Shown one piece after another: positions 1 to 10,009 of a stretch of DNA of 37,348 nt. Position 1 is the stretch's first letter. Each line of letters opens with the position of its first letter. Source of the DNA: Paucilactobacillus kaifaensis (GTDB lineage: Bacteria; Bacillota; Bacilli; Lactobacillales; Lactobacillaceae); the NCBI RefSeq assembly GCF_005405145.1, contig NZ_BJDM01000017.1, forward strand, positions 1 through 37,348, read 5' to 3'. Made by a program: the position numbers and the translations under genes. A model generated the notes under the pieces. The model did no database searches. It had not been told where the DNA came from and saw only the letters and a list, made by a program, of their open reading frames with translations.

Positions 1-10
1 AATTGTAAAA

Positions 11-35
11 TAAAAGAACACCCAAAAGGGTGTTC
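11..35 (-). terminator. Terminator of the DUF1801 gene
   Basis: An 8-bp perfect stem (GAACACCC / GGGTGTTC, 16-23 and 28-35) with a 4-base loop is followed, on the minus strand, by TTTTATTTTA. It sits about 70 bases beyond the stop of the minus-strand DUF1801 gene. There is no T-run on the plus side, so it acts in one direction. Confidence 0.75.
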
Positions 36-106
36 CGATATCGAGATATTCACCAATACTATTTGACGAAGACCCGTATTTTTCTAATCACGCGTCCTAT
101 TTATTA

Positions 107-460
107 TCATTTATCAGCAACTTGTTGAACACGGTAGGCAACAATATCACGAATTAGCTTAACAGGTAAAGGCTGATCATAGGGAATTTGAATCGTCCCT
201 TTAGAAGTCTGATAGTCCATTAATCGCTCTTTAAACTCCAAGATAGGATCAGCAGTGGGATAAAAACCTAAATGCTTCTTTGTAGGTGCAAAATAAACTA
301 GCACATGACCGTTTTGCTCAATTGCTGGCATATTATAAGAAATTATTTCATGTGATTCCGGTGCAGCCTCCTGCAATAACTCTCGCACGATTTGGGTAAT
401 CTCAAGTTGCATTGGGTCTAGTGTCGCCAAATACTCAGCTATTGTATCAAATTTTCTCAC
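107..460 (-). CDS. DUF1801 / YdhG-like protein (iron-chaperone-type fold)
   Basis: A 117-residue cytosolic protein with the DUF1801 layout: an N-terminal helix (TIAEYLATLDP), the conserved ESHEIISYNMPAI stretch near residues 36-48, then the LVYFAPTKKHLGFYP strand pair and a final helix (LIRDIVAYRV). The family includes B. subtilis YdhG/Fra, described as a frataxin-like iron chaperone, but most members have no tested role. No membrane segment or signal peptide is seen. It lies downstream of an unknown membrane protein on the same strand (50-base gap) and ends at its own terminator. Family membership is firm; the iron role is only inferred from the family. Confidence 0.8.
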   Translation of the reverse strand: MRKFDTIAEYLATLDPMQLEITQIVRELLQEAAPESHEIISYNMPAIEQNGHVLVYFAPTKKHLGFYPTADPILEFKERLMDYQTSKGTIQIPYDQPLPVKLIRDIVAYRVQQVADK

Positions 461-510
461 TTTAGCACCGCCCTTATATATTAATTAACCAAAAATGTAC
501 AGTCTCGGGA

Positions 511-1125
511 TTAATTTGCAATATCGTAGGTTGCTTTACCATCTTTAACCGTGTACATTGCCTTTGAGCTGTCATCTGGCTGCATCATGCTAATTGAATA
601 ACCACTGCCGAGAGCCTTTTTAAGCTGTTTTGAGGTAGTCTTAATGCTTTTAGTTAACTTTCCCCAGCCAGCATCATCGGCCTTTGCAGGAGTACTAATA
701 ACGTATTTTAATGCCTTTACGGTATCGCTGTCACTTGGCTCAATTTTATAAGTTTTCGTTTTTGCATCAAAGGTAACGGCGCCGATTGTTTTATAATTTT
801 TCTTGAGTTGTGTCAGAACATTTTGCTGAGCAGTAACAGCTGATTGTTGTGCTGTCTGACCAGTCAACCCATTGTTATTGGGTTGTGAAAATGACGATGA
901 ACTCGCAGACTGACTACTCGTACTTGTTTGACTCGAAGTTGCTTGTTGTGCTGCATCGTTACCTGACCAATATGGTAAATTCCAAACACCATAAACGGTC
1001 AGCCCCAAACTCACAATGACCATGAAAGTCGGCCAGATCCAGGTTCCATATTGTTGCCATGAATTAACTAAATAAAAACCACTTAATATTAAAACTAATC
1101 CTGCAATCACTACTAAATAAATCAT
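511..1125 (-). CDS. Unknown membrane protein with Ser/Gln-rich linker and surface domain
   Basis: A 204-residue protein I do not recognise. Two hydrophobic helices lie at about residues 2-20 and 29-52. A low-complexity Ser/Thr/Gln/Asn linker follows (about 57-105), and the rest is a Lys-rich soluble domain of roughly 100 residues that ends ATYDIAN. No lipobox, LPXTG or catalytic motif is visible. The two helices suggest a hairpin with both ends on one side; the Ser/Gln linker is typical of extracellular spacers in lactobacilli, which would put the C-terminal domain outside. The ATG start has a good ribosome binding site (GAGGT, 7 bases upstream). It is divergent from ndt. Confidence 0.65.
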   Translation of the reverse strand: MIYLVVIAGLVLILSGFYLVNSWQQYGTWIWPTFMVIVSLGLTVYGVWNLPYWSGNDAAQQATSSQTSTSSQSASSSSFSQPNNNGLTGQTAQQSAVTAQQNVLTQLKKNYKTIGAVTFDAKTKTYKIEPSDSDTVKALKYVISTPAKADDAGWGKLTKSIKTTSKQLKKALGSGYSISMMQPDDSSKAMYTVKDGKATYDIAN

Positions 1126-1161
1126 AAACTTACCTCTTTGTTTTTATCTTAATGTTTTTGA

Positions 1162-1190
1162 TTGTACCCATCTCGGATATTAGTTACAAT
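1162..1190 (+). promoter_or_regulatory. ndt promoter with a dyad over the -10 box
   Basis: A -35 TTGTAC (1162-1167), a 17-base spacer and a -10 TACAAT (1185-1190) lie 30 bases before the ndt ATG. A perfect inverted repeat, GTTACA-N5-TGTAAC (1183-1199), covers the -10 and the likely start point, where a repressor would block initiation. Confidence 0.6.
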
Positions 1191-1221
1191 AAATGTAACA
1201 ACTATATTAAGGAGTGTCACG

Positions 1222-1668
1222 ATGAAAAAAATTTATCTAGCTGGTCCATTCTTTAGTGAATCTCAAATCAAGCGAATCACCAAAGTTGAAAAAGCACTGG
1301 CAGCAAACCCAACTACTGGAGAAATTTTCAGTCCCCGTCTATCTGATGAAAATGACGATAGTATCAACGCTGGCTCTCCTGCATGGGCCAAATCCATTTT
1401 TAATAAAGATGTGGCTGAAATTGACAATGCTGACATTATTGTCGCAATTACCGATTTTGCATACGAGAATGTTGACAGTGGTACCGCATTTGAAATTGGC
1501 TACGCGTACAAATTAAAAAAGCCAATTATCTTGTTACAAGAAAAAGACGAACCATTGAATCTGATGGTTAGTCAGGCTGGTCATTACTATACTAAATCAA
1601 TTGATGATTTAGCTAGTTACGATTTCAATGCGCTGCCAGCCAAAGAATACACCGGCAAAGCATTTTAA
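1222..1668 (+). CDS. ndt: Nucleoside 2-deoxyribosyltransferase
   Basis: A 148-residue enzyme that moves 2-deoxyribose from one nucleobase to another in nucleotide salvage, characteristic of lactobacilli. It opens KKIYLAGPFF, the conserved first strand, and carries the catalytic segment DSGTAFEIGYA with the nucleophilic glutamate at about residue 91 and a preceding Asp at 85. The open frame runs further 5', but the ATG at 1222 is chosen because AAGGAG lies 8 bases upstream and the family begins exactly here. I cannot tell from sequence whether it is the purine-specific (type I) or general (type II) form. It converges on apt, another purine salvage gene. Confidence 0.92.
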   Translation: MKKIYLAGPFFSESQIKRITKVEKALAANPTTGEIFSPRLSDENDDSINAGSPAWAKSIFNKDVAEIDNADIIVAITDFAYENVDSGTAFEIGYAYKLKKPIILLQEKDEPLNLMVSQAGHYYTKSIDDLASYDFNALPAKEYTGKAF

Positions 1669-1680
1669 CCAAATAATATT

Positions 1681-1710
1681 AAAGATCGAGTGATCCTCGA
1701 TCTTTTTTTA
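1681..1710 (+). terminator. Terminator of ndt, probably also serving apt
   Basis: A 10-bp perfect stem (AAAGATCGAG / CTCGATCTTT) with loop TGATC is followed on the plus strand by TTTT. It lies just after the ndt stop and just beyond the stop of the convergent apt, so it probably ends both transcripts. Confidence 0.85.
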
Positions 1711-1713
1711 TAC

Positions 1714-2232
1714 TCAATATTTTATTAACGACAGCATATCATAGTCTTTGATTTTATCACGGCCATTTAACGCACTTAATTCAATAATAAATGCAGTTCC
1801 AACCACAATGCCACCTAACCGTTCAACCATTTCAATGGTAGCCGAAATCGTGCCACCAGTGGCTAGTAAGTCATCAGTTACTAATACACGTTGTCCAGGC
1901 TTAATTGCTAATTTCTGCAACTGAAGTTCAGCAGTACCATACTCCAAATCATAAGTAGCACTGATTGTCTCACGTGGTAATTTACCCTTTTTCCGTGCTG
2001 GTGCAAAGCCAACACCAAGTTCGTACGCCACTGGACAGCCCACAATAAATCCACGAGCTTCTGGTCCAACAATCATTTCTACATTTTTTTCTCGAGCATA
2101 CTGTACAATTTCGTTAGTTGCTTGCCGATAAGCGGATCCGTCTGCCATTAAAGGTGAAATATCTCTAAAGATAACCCCTTTTTCTGGATAATCTGGAATA
2201 CTAGCAATATAGTCTTTTAAATCTAATGTCAT
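1714..2232 (-). CDS. apt: Adenine phosphoribosyltransferase
   Basis: A 172-residue type I phosphoribosyltransferase that makes AMP from adenine and PRPP. The PRPP-binding loop is [13 protein letters not shown] (about residues 116-128), and the conserved [11 protein letters not shown] and GPEARGFI stretches are present. Length matches the family (about 170). It is the last gene of a minus-strand run after recJ, with a 14-base gap; recJ-apt adjacency is also found in Bacillus. The start has AAAGGAGA upstream. Confidence 0.96.
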   Translation of the reverse strand: MTLDLKDYIASIPDYPEKGVIFRDISPLMADGSAYRQATNEIVQYAREKNVEMIVGPEARGFIVGCPVAYELGVGFAPARKKGKLPRETISATYDLEYGTAELQLQKLAIKPGQRVLVTDDLLATGGTISATIEMVERLGGIVVGTAFIIELSALNGRDKIKDYDMLSLIKY

Positions 2233-2246
2233 CGATTGAATCTCCT

Positions 2247-4568
2247 TTAATCGGTACTTAAACTATCAATCAGCCAGCGTCTCATAGATGTTGAGTCACT
2301 ATAGATTAACGTTTTTTCCGTTTCCATCAATTTTTGGCGCTGCTGATAAACTTTAGTTGCTTGGATATCCGCAGCTGGTGGATTAGCAACTCTATTTAAA
2401 ATACCATGGTCTATTTTAACAAATCCCACTTCAAAAAACACCTGTATCATAAAAATCAACTGATCACGTTCAATTTTTAAATATTTAGCCAATAAATCAA
2501 GTTGATCGTGGACGTTTATATTTTGATGTGTCTGCACAAACTTATACAAAATGGCAAAACTTCTTCTATCCGGCATACCACTTAAATAGGCACTGTGAGC
2601 TTGATACAATAACATTTTAGTTACTGATGGTTGTCCACCAATTTTAAAGACATCCATAAATTTTTCTAATGTTGGTGGACAATCTACAACCGTAACATTT
2701 TGATTTGACAACTGTTCTGATTGAACCTCATCTGCTAAGAGAACATTTTTATTAGCCGTATAATTAGCTAGTTTTTTAGCTAACCGCTGATCAAAGAATA
2801 AATAAACATCATCAGCTTCAAACAATTGGCTCGCTAAATGGTTGGTTCTGCCATCCACAATTTGCATTCCCGCTAATTTAAAATCTTTTACCATGAGTTG
2901 AATATTACGATTACCATGCCATTCGTTTTCATCCAATGTTCCCACTACTGTGGGAACTACACCACTGGCATTTAGCTGCTCACTTTGATGACCTTGATTA
3001 AAAGCAATTGCAGTTAGTGACTGTTTTTGCCCAGTTAGCTGAAATTTAAGGTGGGCATTCGTTTTACCCATGGTTTTTACATTTTGTATTTGATCAGCTT
3101 TAACTTCAAATAATGGTCGCACATTTTCAGTACCAAAAGGTGCTAATTGTTCCACTTGTTGAAATAATTCTAAATTAACATCATCTACTGTTATCTGAGC
3201 CGTGACTGATAATGTTTGTTTTGCGTGATTGCCTAATTGCTGTTGGCTAGCAGCAACTTCCATTTGATCTTTAAGTAACTCGATATTATCGACAGGTAAC
3301 GTTAATCCGACCGCCATTTGGTGGCCCCCAAATGCAGTTGTTAATTCTCTTTTTTGATCAATTGCAGCAAATAAATCAAATGAATCTATACTTCTGCCAG
3401 ATCCCTTTGCAAGGCCCGTTTCCGCATTAATATTAAGGGCCAACGTCGGCTTACCCGTTTGCTCAACTACCCGACTAGCCACAATTCCCAACACACCCTC
3501 GTGCCAGTTCTGACCAGCAACAATCAATGTTTGGCGTTGCAGATTATCCTGGTCCTGTGCTTGTTCCAATGCATTAGTTGTAATGTCAGCCACTAATTTT
3601 TGCCGTTCACTATTTTTTTGTTCTACTTGTTGGGCTAACTTAGTAGCTACTTCTTCATCCAATGTGGTTAATAATTCAACTCCTGGATTAGCATCTCCCA
3701 TTCGCCCCAAAGCATTTAAACGTGGTGCAATGCCAAATCCAATGTTGGTCTCATTTAACTGTGTTTCATCTAATCCAGCAGTTTTAACTAACTCATGAAT
3801 TCCACTACGACTGCCGGTACGCAACTGTTGCAGACCGGCACTAATCAAAACTCGATTCTCATCAGTTACTGATACTAAATCAGCTACTTCACCAATGGCC
3901 ACTAAGTCCAATAATTCAACCGGTAGATCCTCAAGTAAAGCCCATGCAACTTTGAAAGCGACGCCCACACCAGATAAATCGCCAAATGGATAATTGCTCC
4001 CAGGAAAACGGGGGTGCACAATCGCATAAGCTGTTGGTAACTCTTGCGGCAATTCATGGTGATCGGTAACAACAACGTCAATATTTCGTTCGTTAGCCGC
4101 TGCAATTGCGTCGTTACCTGCCACACCATTATCCACTGTCACAATTAATTTTGTCCCTGCATCAATTAATCGATTAAAAGCATCTATGTTAGGACCATAA
4201 CCGTCAGTAAAACGATTGGGAACATAATAATTAACATTAGCGCCGATTGTTAGTAATGTTTCATACATTACAGCAGTACTAGTAATTCCATCTGCATCAT
4301 AATCGCCATAAACTGTAATTAGATCACCGTTTGAGATTGCAGTTTGAATTCGATCAACAGCTTTTTGCATATCGTGAAGTAAAAATGGATCATAACTATC
4401 TGCCAATTTAGGATGCAAAAAACGATCCACTTTTTCAGTTGAATCGTATCCGCGACTAATTAAGATTTGGGCAACAACCGGTGCTAAACTAAACTCCTTT
4501 GCCATCTGTGTAACTAGCGTAGAAGTATTTGTTTCAGCTAATTGCCATTGATAATGTGCCTGTATCAA
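2247..4568 (-). CDS. recJ: Single-stranded-DNA-specific exonuclease RecJ
   Basis: A 773-residue 5'-3' exonuclease used in recombination and mismatch or excision repair. The DHH-family motifs are in order: [14 protein letters not shown] (about 80-95), [15 protein letters not shown] (about 165) and the DHHA1 motif GGHQMAVG (about 415). The long C-terminal extension of Firmicute RecJ is present. The start codon is TTG, preceded by GGGAG; no better in-frame start is near. It lies between an SDR gene (56-base gap) and apt, in the probable rnz operon. Confidence 0.95.
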   Translation of the reverse strand: MIQAHYQWQLAETNTSTLVTQMAKEFSLAPVVAQILISRGYDSTEKVDRFLHPKLADSYDPFLLHDMQKAVDRIQTAISNGDLITVYGDYDADGITSTAVMYETLLTIGANVNYYVPNRFTDGYGPNIDAFNRLIDAGTKLIVTVDNGVAGNDAIAAANERNIDVVVTDHHELPQELPTAYAIVHPRFPGSNYPFGDLSGVGVAFKVAWALLEDLPVELLDLVAIGEVADLVSVTDENRVLISAGLQQLRTGSRSGIHELVKTAGLDETQLNETNIGFGIAPRLNALGRMGDANPGVELLTTLDEEVATKLAQQVEQKNSERQKLVADITTNALEQAQDQDNLQRQTLIVAGQNWHEGVLGIVASRVVEQTGKPTLALNINAETGLAKGSGRSIDSFDLFAAIDQKRELTTAFGGHQMAVGLTLPVDNIELLKDQMEVAASQQQLGNHAKQTLSVTAQITVDDVNLELFQQVEQLAPFGTENVRPLFEVKADQIQNVKTMGKTNAHLKFQLTGQKQSLTAIAFNQGHQSEQLNASGVVPTVVGTLDENEWHGNRNIQLMVKDFKLAGMQIVDGRTNHLASQLFEADDVYLFFDQRLAKKLANYTANKNVLLADEVQSEQLSNQNVTVVDCPPTLEKFMDVFKIGGQPSVTKMLLYQAHSAYLSGMPDRRSFAILYKFVQTHQNINVHDQLDLLAKYLKIERDQLIFMIQVFFEVGFVKIDHGILNRVANPPAADIQATKVYQQRQKLMETEKTLIYSDSTSMRRWLIDSLSTD

Positions 4569-4624
4569 CTAAACTCCCACCATTTCCGTTATATGTACAC
4601 CACAAAATGTGGCTAAAAATAATA

Positions 4625-5440
4625 CTATTTCAATGCAAAAAACTTTTTTATAACCCAATCACCAATCCCTGGAAATAGTTGATAGCCAATTGCAACCAAT
4701 GAAAAGTAGCGGGGAATATTAATTTCCCTTATTGGATAACCAACACTATTCCAAATTCTGCGAGCAATCACAGCAGGATGTAAAATTAATGCACTGGGAA
4801 GGTGAGCCATATAGGTTCCCTTTGGGTCGGCTTGATCAAAAAAGTGCGTTGCAACAGGACCTGGATTAACAGTTAAAACTTGTATACCATAGTCATCGAG
4901 TTCCATTCGCAACACGTTGTCATAGTTAATCACACCGGCCTTAGTAGCAGAATAAACACCACTATTAGGGGTCGGAATCTTACCTGCAATCGAACCAATA
5001 TTAATAATTGCTCCACGGCCCTTATTCATCATTTGTTTTGCAACACAGCGACTTAGATACATCAATGCCAATAAATTAACACGGATCATCTTATCCATCG
5101 TTGGCAATGTTTCTTTAACTGCCGCCTGCATATCACCAAATCCAGCTGCGTTAACTAAAATATCTACACTACCGACTTCATGGTTAATCGTCTGTAAAAC
5201 TTCATCAATTTTATCTGGATCTGCAACATCAAGTTGATATGCAAAAGCAGGACGTCCTGATAAAATTAGACACCGTTTAGCTACTATTTCCAACTGATCA
5301 AGGTGACGAGCACAAACAACCACAATTGCTCCACGTTTGGCAGCCTCATAAGCGGTCGCCTCACCAATTCCACTGGAACCACCAGTGATTAATACAATTT
5401 TATTTTTTAGTACTCGTAGTTCCCGTAACCGTTTTTGCAC
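4625..5440 (-). CDS. Short-chain dehydrogenase/reductase (YqjQ-like)
   Basis: A 271-residue NAD(P)-dependent SDR. The nucleotide-binding TGGSSGIG is at residues 19-26, NAAG at 97-100, and the catalytic Ser150, Tyr163 and Lys167 (YSATK) are all present. The C-terminal tail after about residue 225 is hydrophobic (VAIGYQLFPGIGDWVIKKFF) and may associate with the membrane. It resembles the B. subtilis YqjQ group; the substrate is unknown. The start is GTG with AGGAG 9 bases upstream, 13 bases after the rnz stop, so it is co-transcribed with rnz and recJ. Confidence 0.88.
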   Translation of the reverse strand: MQKRLRELRVLKNKIVLITGGSSGIGEATAYEAAKRGAIVVVCARHLDQLEIVAKRCLILSGRPAFAYQLDVADPDKIDEVLQTINHEVGSVDILVNAAGFGDMQAAVKETLPTMDKMIRVNLLALMYLSRCVAKQMMNKGRGAIINIGSIAGKIPTPNSGVYSATKAGVINYDNVLRMELDDYGIQVLTVNPGPVATHFFDQADPKGTYMAHLPSALILHPAVIARRIWNSVGYPIREINIPRYFSLVAIGYQLFPGIGDWVIKKFFALK

Positions 5441-5453
5441 TAGTTACCACTCC

Positions 5454-6395
5454 TCAATTTGTTTTGGAATTATCAAATGGTATTTCAATCACATCAAAAT
5501 CATTGACCACACGCGTGTCAGCAAAAATGTCCCTGGCTTGATAAGCTAGTTCGTACGCCATTTTACCCGTGTAGCGAGCTGAAATATGGGTTAACAATAA
5601 CTTTTTAGCATGCGCCTTTTTAGCTATCTGAGCAGCCTGGAGGCTCGTCGAGTGATAGTAGTTATGCGCCATCTTGTTTTCGCCTTTGGCAAATGTACTT
5701 TCATGGACTAGCACATCAGCATTTTTTGCAAGATTCACACTAGCTTCTGTTTTGCGTGTATCACCTAAAATAGTGACAATTCTACCTGCTTGCGCCGCAC
5801 CAATAAAGTCCCGACCATCAAGCACTCGACCATCTGCTAGCTCAACTTGCTTACCAGCCTTTAATTGTCCATAAACTGGTCCCGAAGGCACATTTAATGC
5901 TCGTAGCTTTTCGACTTGCAGTTCTCCTGGGTGATCATGTTCAACCACTCGATAACCAAAGCATTCGATTTTGTGATCCAGCCTTTCACAAATTACTGAA
6001 AAGGTTTTATCTTCAAAAATCACACCGGTATCAGTTAACTCCACAAATTTAATTGGGTAGCCCAGTTTAGTTTCACTAACCTGCAAACTAGTTTTAACAA
6101 AATCCTCAACTCCGCGAGGTCCATAAATTGTTAGCGCACCTTCACCGCTTTGAAACGAACGTGAGCTTAACAATCCTGGTAAGCCAAAAATATGGTCACC
6201 ATGAAGATGAGTAATAAAAATTTTCTCAATCTTACGCGGTCGAATAGTCGTCCGTAAAATTTGATGTTGTGTCGCTTCGCCAACATCAAATAACCAAATA
6301 GCATTACGTTCTTCTAGCAGGCGCAAGGCGATGCTGGTAACATTTCTTTGTTTACTTGGTGAACCAGCGCCGGTCCCCAAAAATTCAATTTGCAT
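5454..6395 (-). CDS. rnz: Ribonuclease Z (tRNA 3' endonuclease)
   Basis: A 313-residue metallo-beta-lactamase-fold endonuclease that trims 3' trailers from tRNA precursors lacking an encoded CCA. The zinc motif is THLHGDH (His63, His65, Asp67, His68). [12 protein letters not shown] at the N-terminus, GDTRKT and the late HISARY motif match the short bacterial RNase Z form, and the length is typical (about 310). It heads the minus-strand run rnz-SDR-recJ-apt and is divergent from a 92-residue unknown. ATG start with AAGGGA upstream. Confidence 0.95.
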   Translation of the reverse strand: MQIEFLGTGAGSPSKQRNVTSIALRLLEERNAIWLFDVGEATQHQILRTTIRPRKIEKIFITHLHGDHIFGLPGLLSSRSFQSGEGALTIYGPRGVEDFVKTSLQVSETKLGYPIKFVELTDTGVIFEDKTFSVICERLDHKIECFGYRVVEHDHPGELQVEKLRALNVPSGPVYGQLKAGKQVELADGRVLDGRDFIGAAQAGRIVTILGDTRKTEASVNLAKNADVLVHESTFAKGENKMAHNYYHSTSLQAAQIAKKAHAKKLLLTHISARYTGKMAYELAYQARDIFADTRVVNDFDVIEIPFDNSKTN

Positions 6396-6424
6396 TATTT
6401 CATGATCCCTTACTCACAATTTAA

Positions 6425-6453
6425 TTGTGTCATTTCAACTTCATCACTATAAT
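6425..6453 (+). promoter_or_regulatory. Promoter for the 92-residue unknown gene
   Basis: A -35 TTGTGT (6425-6430), a 17-base spacer and a perfect -10 TATAAT (6448-6453) lie in the divergent region shared with rnz. A short dyad (ATAACC-GT-GGTTAT, 6469-6482) follows the expected start point. Confidence 0.55.
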
Positions 6454-6503
6454 TAGTTTATCATACTTATAACCGTGGTTATCATTTACAAAGGAGCTTA
6501 CTC

Positions 6504-6782
6504 ATGCAGTTAATCGACTTTAATATTTCGACCAACGAGTTACGGAGTGACTTAGTTATGCAAGTTGAATTTAATGCCAAACGGCATTTTATTTCTGAAT
6601 TAGTTATCACTGACTCCCAGCAACTAATTTTAAAATCAAACACTCATTTACCCGCACTAACTCTCGCACAGTTTAACACTCGGTGTCGCAAACTTGATTC
6701 CCATGTGTCACTGTATTATCAAGATTCTAAACACCCATTATTTGGGTATCGACTTGACGGAAAATACATCTTACTGGGTTAA
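6504..6782 (+). CDS. Unknown 92-residue protein
   Basis: Not recognised. It is a small soluble protein with alternating hydrophobic residues that suggest a beta-rich fold (LVMQVEFNAKRHFISELVI, HVSLYYQD, FGYRLDGKYILLG). It has no Cys, no transmembrane segment and no catalytic motif. It is likely a real gene: AAAGGAG sits 9 bases before the ATG and a good promoter precedes it. It lies between rnz (divergent) and obgE (convergent); its stop and the obgE stop are only about 17 bases apart with no clear terminator between. Confidence 0.7.
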   Translation: MQLIDFNISTNELRSDLVMQVEFNAKRHFISELVITDSQQLILKSNTHLPALTLAQFNTRCRKLDSHVSLYYQDSKHPLFGYRLDGKYILLG

Positions 6783-6798
6783 ATTGTTGACTAACTCA

Positions 6799-8100
6799 TT
6801 ACTCCGCAAATTCAAATGTAAATTTCTCAATCTGAACTGTATCTCCATTTTTAGCGCCCTGCTGTCGTAATGCCTCATCCACTCCCATGCCGCGAAGTTG
6901 TCGCGCAAAACGCATCAAACTCTCATCGTGCATTAGATCAGTCATTTCAAATAGCTTCAACAGTTTTTCACCAGTTAAGACCCACACCCCATCGGCATCA
7001 CGATTAATTTCAAAATCGGGTGTGGACTCGTTAAATTTATATACACTTGTTTCTTCAAGTGGTGTTTCATCATGCATCAAGAAGGCTGGCGTTTGATCAA
7101 GTAAATCTGCAGTATATTGCAACAAAGTAGTTAATCCTTGATGAGTAATAGCAGAAATCGGATAGATTACTGGCGTTTGATCTAGCGTAGTATCTTGTTT
7201 TAATTGATCTTTAAACTTAGCCAAGTTATCAGCGGCATTGGGTAAATCCATCTTAGTAGCAACCACTACTTGTGGTCGTTGCAATAATTCTGGATCGTAA
7301 CTTGCTAATTCGTGATTAATTGCATCAAACCGTGTGATGGCCTGTTTCTCATCAGAACTACTCATGTCAACTAAATGTAACAAAACACGAGTACGCTCAA
7401 TATGGCGTAAAAACTGTAACCCCAAGCCAACCCCTTTAGATGCACCAGCAATTAAACCGGGTAAATCAGCCATCGCAAAATCACGACCATCATCCAGTTT
7501 AACCATCCCCAAATTAGGAACTAGAGTTGTAAACTCATACTCGGCAATTTTAGGCTTAGCACCCGTGACGACAGACAATAATGTTGATTTTCCGACAGAC
7601 GGGAAACCGACTAAGCCAACATCAGCTAACATTTTCAATTCTAGTTCGAGATCTAATGTCTGACCGGGTTCACCGTTTTCAGCCATTTCAGGTGCTGGAT
7701 TCCTTGGTGTTGCAAACCTAATATTACCGCGACCGCCACGGCCGCCTTTAGCAACCACTAACTCATCGCCTTGTTCAACTAAATCGCCTAAAACATCGCC
7801 AGTAGCTACATTTTTGACGGTTGTACCCTGAGGAACAGCAATAATCGTGTCTTCGGCACCGCGACCAGTCATTTGCTTGATCATGCCCTTCCCACCATTA
7901 TCAGCCTTGAAAATCCGATGATAGCGAAAGTCCATCAGTGTGCGCAAGCCTTCATCAACCCGTAAAATGATACTGCCACCGCGACCACCGTCACCACCAG
8001 CAGGGCCACCATTAGGAACATATTTTTCTCGACGAAAAGCTACCATCCCATCGCCGCCCTTACCGGCTCGAACTTGTATTTTAATTTGATCTACAAACAT
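6799..8100 (-). CDS. obgE: Obg family GTPase (CgtA)
   Basis: A 433-residue GTPase of late 50S assembly and stress signalling. The glycine-rich Obg fold covers about residues 1-158 ([20 protein letters not shown]). The G domain has [15 protein letters not shown] and TKMD. The OCT domain, found in Firmicutes and others, closes the protein (about 355-430, [12 protein letters not shown] and DDALR-like helix). All key GTP-binding residues are intact. It has its own promoter at the end of uvrC. Confidence 0.96.
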   Translation of the reverse strand: MFVDQIKIQVRAGKGGDGMVAFRREKYVPNGGPAGGDGGRGGSIILRVDEGLRTLMDFRYHRIFKADNGGKGMIKQMTGRGAEDTIIAVPQGTTVKNVATGDVLGDLVEQGDELVVAKGGRGGRGNIRFATPRNPAPEMAENGEPGQTLDLELELKMLADVGLVGFPSVGKSTLLSVVTGAKPKIAEYEFTTLVPNLGMVKLDDGRDFAMADLPGLIAGASKGVGLGLQFLRHIERTRVLLHLVDMSSSDEKQAITRFDAINHELASYDPELLQRPQVVVATKMDLPNAADNLAKFKDQLKQDTTLDQTPVIYPISAITHQGLTTLLQYTADLLDQTPAFLMHDETPLEETSVYKFNESTPDFEINRDADGVWVLTGEKLLKLFEMTDLMHDESLMRFARQLRGMGVDEALRQQGAKNGDTVQIEKFTFEFAE

Positions 8101-8137
8101 AATTTATTTTCTCCGTCTTTAAATGTCATAAAGGTAT

Positions 8138-8166
8138 AGTATAGGCGAAATTACTTGAAACGTCAA
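8138..8166 (-). promoter_or_regulatory. obgE promoter
   Basis: On the minus strand, TTGACG (8161-8166), a 17-base spacer and TATACT (8138-8143). This is a near-consensus promoter about 40 bases before the obgE ATG, immediately beyond the uvrC stop, so obgE need not depend on uvrC transcription. Confidence 0.75.
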
Positions 8167-8168
8167 AG

Positions 8169-9977
8169 TTAGTCATGACTACTGCCATGAGCAACCTGTG
8201 CATTTTTTTGCAATGAAACTTTAATTAACTGCGCAGTCGGCTGTGGAATCCCAAGTTCATGCAGATCGTCAATAGAAGCTTCTGCAATATGTGCAATTGA
8301 ACCAAATTTCTTTAACAGTTTATTACGCGTCTTCGGCCCCACTCCAGCAATCTCGTCTAGTCGTGAACTAAGCGAATGTTTCGTGTGCACCTGTCGATGG
8401 AAAGTAATCGCAAAACGGTGAACTTCATCTTGAATTCGTTGGACTAGATAGAATCCCTGACTTTTTGGATCTAAGTTAATATGCTGATCTGTATCGCCAA
8501 ATAATAAATCAGCCGTTTTATGGTGATCATTTTTTACCATACCCACAACTGGAATTGCCAGATTTAGTTCATTTTCAAGAACATCCTTAGCAGCATTCAT
8601 TTGGATATCCCCACCATCCATAAAGATCATATCAGGCATTGGTTGATGTTCCTTCAGCAACCGTGAGTAACGGCGACGAATGACCTCTGCCGTACTAGCT
8701 GCTTCGTCAGCGTGATCGACGGTCTTTAGTTTATACTTACGATACAACTTTCGATTTGGTTGTCCATCACTAAACACAACCATTGCAGACACCAAATCCG
8801 CTCCCTGAATATGAGAATGATCAAATGCTTCAATTTTGTGGCCTTCTGGTAATCCTAACGCATCCGTAATCTCTTTCATTGCACCAGTTGTTTTATGTTC
8901 ATCTAATTCTAATAACCGAAATTTCTCTTCCAGCACTAACCGAGCATTTTTTTCAGCCATCGCAAGTAAATCACGTTTCTCGCCACGTTGCGGTGTTCGC
9001 ACTGGAATACCTAAAATTTCACTAATCTCTTGTGCTGGTAAACCAGCCGGAATTAAAATTTCACGTGGTAACACATTATTTTTTCGATTATAAAACTGCA
9101 TAATAAAAGTAGCCATTTCCTCTTCAGCAGATTCAATGATTGGAAATAAGCGTTTTTCACGTTTCATTAACCGCGCCTGTCTGATAAAAAATACTTGAAT
9201 TGATAGCCAGCCCTTATCCATGTAAAAATTAAACAAATCACGTGGTGTTTTATCATTAGAAATGATTCTTTGCTTCTCAACAGTTACTTCAATATAGTGC
9301 AATTGATCTCTTAATTCAGCGGCTCGTTCATATTGCATTTCAACGGCTGCTGTTTCCATTTCTTTAGTTAATCTTTTTTTAATTGTTTTTGTATTACCAC
9401 TCAAGAATGACTTAATCCGTTCAATCTGTTCTTGATACGTTTTTTCAGGAACTTCCTTAAAGCAAGCTCCCAGGCATTGCCCCATATGATAATACAGGCA
9501 CGGACGTCCTTGAAATCCATTACAGCGACGTAGCGGATATACTTTTTGAATAAAATGAAGCGTTTCTTCAGCCGCATATACATTCGGATAGGGTCCAAAA
9601 TAATACGCGCCGTCTTTTTTAACATCACCAGTGATCAAAATCTGTGGATCTCGCTCATTTGTGATTTTAATGTAGGGATAACCGGTACCCCGTTTTAATT
9701 TAATATTGTAGTAAGGCTGATGTTTTTGAATTAGTGTAATTTCTAATAAAAACGACTCTTTATTGGTTGATGTAACAATTGTTTCAAAATCCGCAATCTC
9801 AGATACCAGCCGGGCAGTTTTTCCATCATGACTACTTTTAAAATACGAACGAACTCGATTACGTAGATTTTTAGCTTTCCCTACATAAATAATTTGACTA
9901 TTAATATTTTTCATTAGGTAACAACCAGGTAGTGCCGGCAATAACGCTAACTTATGTTCCAGATATTCACTTGCCAA
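8169..9977 (-). CDS. uvrC: UvrABC excinuclease subunit C
   Basis: A 602-residue nuclease that cuts on both sides of a lesion in nucleotide excision repair. The N-terminal GIY-YIG domain starts PGCYLMKN and continues IIYVGKAKNLRNRV. A UVR motif for UvrB contact lies at about 205-240. The RNase H-like domain has EAFDHSHIQG and FMDGG, and a pair of helix-hairpin-helix motifs ends the protein (DEIAGVGPKTRNKLLKKFG). Length is typical. The start is TTG with GGAGGGG 6 bases upstream; no ATG is closer. Confidence 0.96.
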   Translation of the reverse strand: MASEYLEHKLALLPALPGCYLMKNINSQIIYVGKAKNLRNRVRSYFKSSHDGKTARLVSEIADFETIVTSTNKESFLLEITLIQKHQPYYNIKLKRGTGYPYIKITNERDPQILITGDVKKDGAYYFGPYPNVYAAEETLHFIQKVYPLRRCNGFQGRPCLYYHMGQCLGACFKEVPEKTYQEQIERIKSFLSGNTKTIKKRLTKEMETAAVEMQYERAAELRDQLHYIEVTVEKQRIISNDKTPRDLFNFYMDKGWLSIQVFFIRQARLMKREKRLFPIIESAEEEMATFIMQFYNRKNNVLPREILIPAGLPAQEISEILGIPVRTPQRGEKRDLLAMAEKNARLVLEEKFRLLELDEHKTTGAMKEITDALGLPEGHKIEAFDHSHIQGADLVSAMVVFSDGQPNRKLYRKYKLKTVDHADEAASTAEVIRRRYSRLLKEHQPMPDMIFMDGGDIQMNAAKDVLENELNLAIPVVGMVKNDHHKTADLLFGDTDQHINLDPKSQGFYLVQRIQDEVHRFAITFHRQVHTKHSLSSRLDEIAGVGPKTRNKLLKKFGSIAHIAEASIDDLHELGIPQPTAQLIKVSLQKNAQVAHGSSHD

Positions 9978-10009
9978 TTGCGACCCCTCCGTTTAATTTG
10001 CTGCATATC

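Noticed and set aside
511-1125. The Ser/Gln-rich membrane protein as a lipoprotein or sortase-anchored protein.
   Set aside because: No lipobox Cys after the first helix and no LPXTG at the end.
4580-4620. Hairpin CCACA-AAA-TGTGG between the SDR gene and recJ as a terminator.
   Set aside because: Only 5 bp with a 3-base loop and no T-run on the minus strand.
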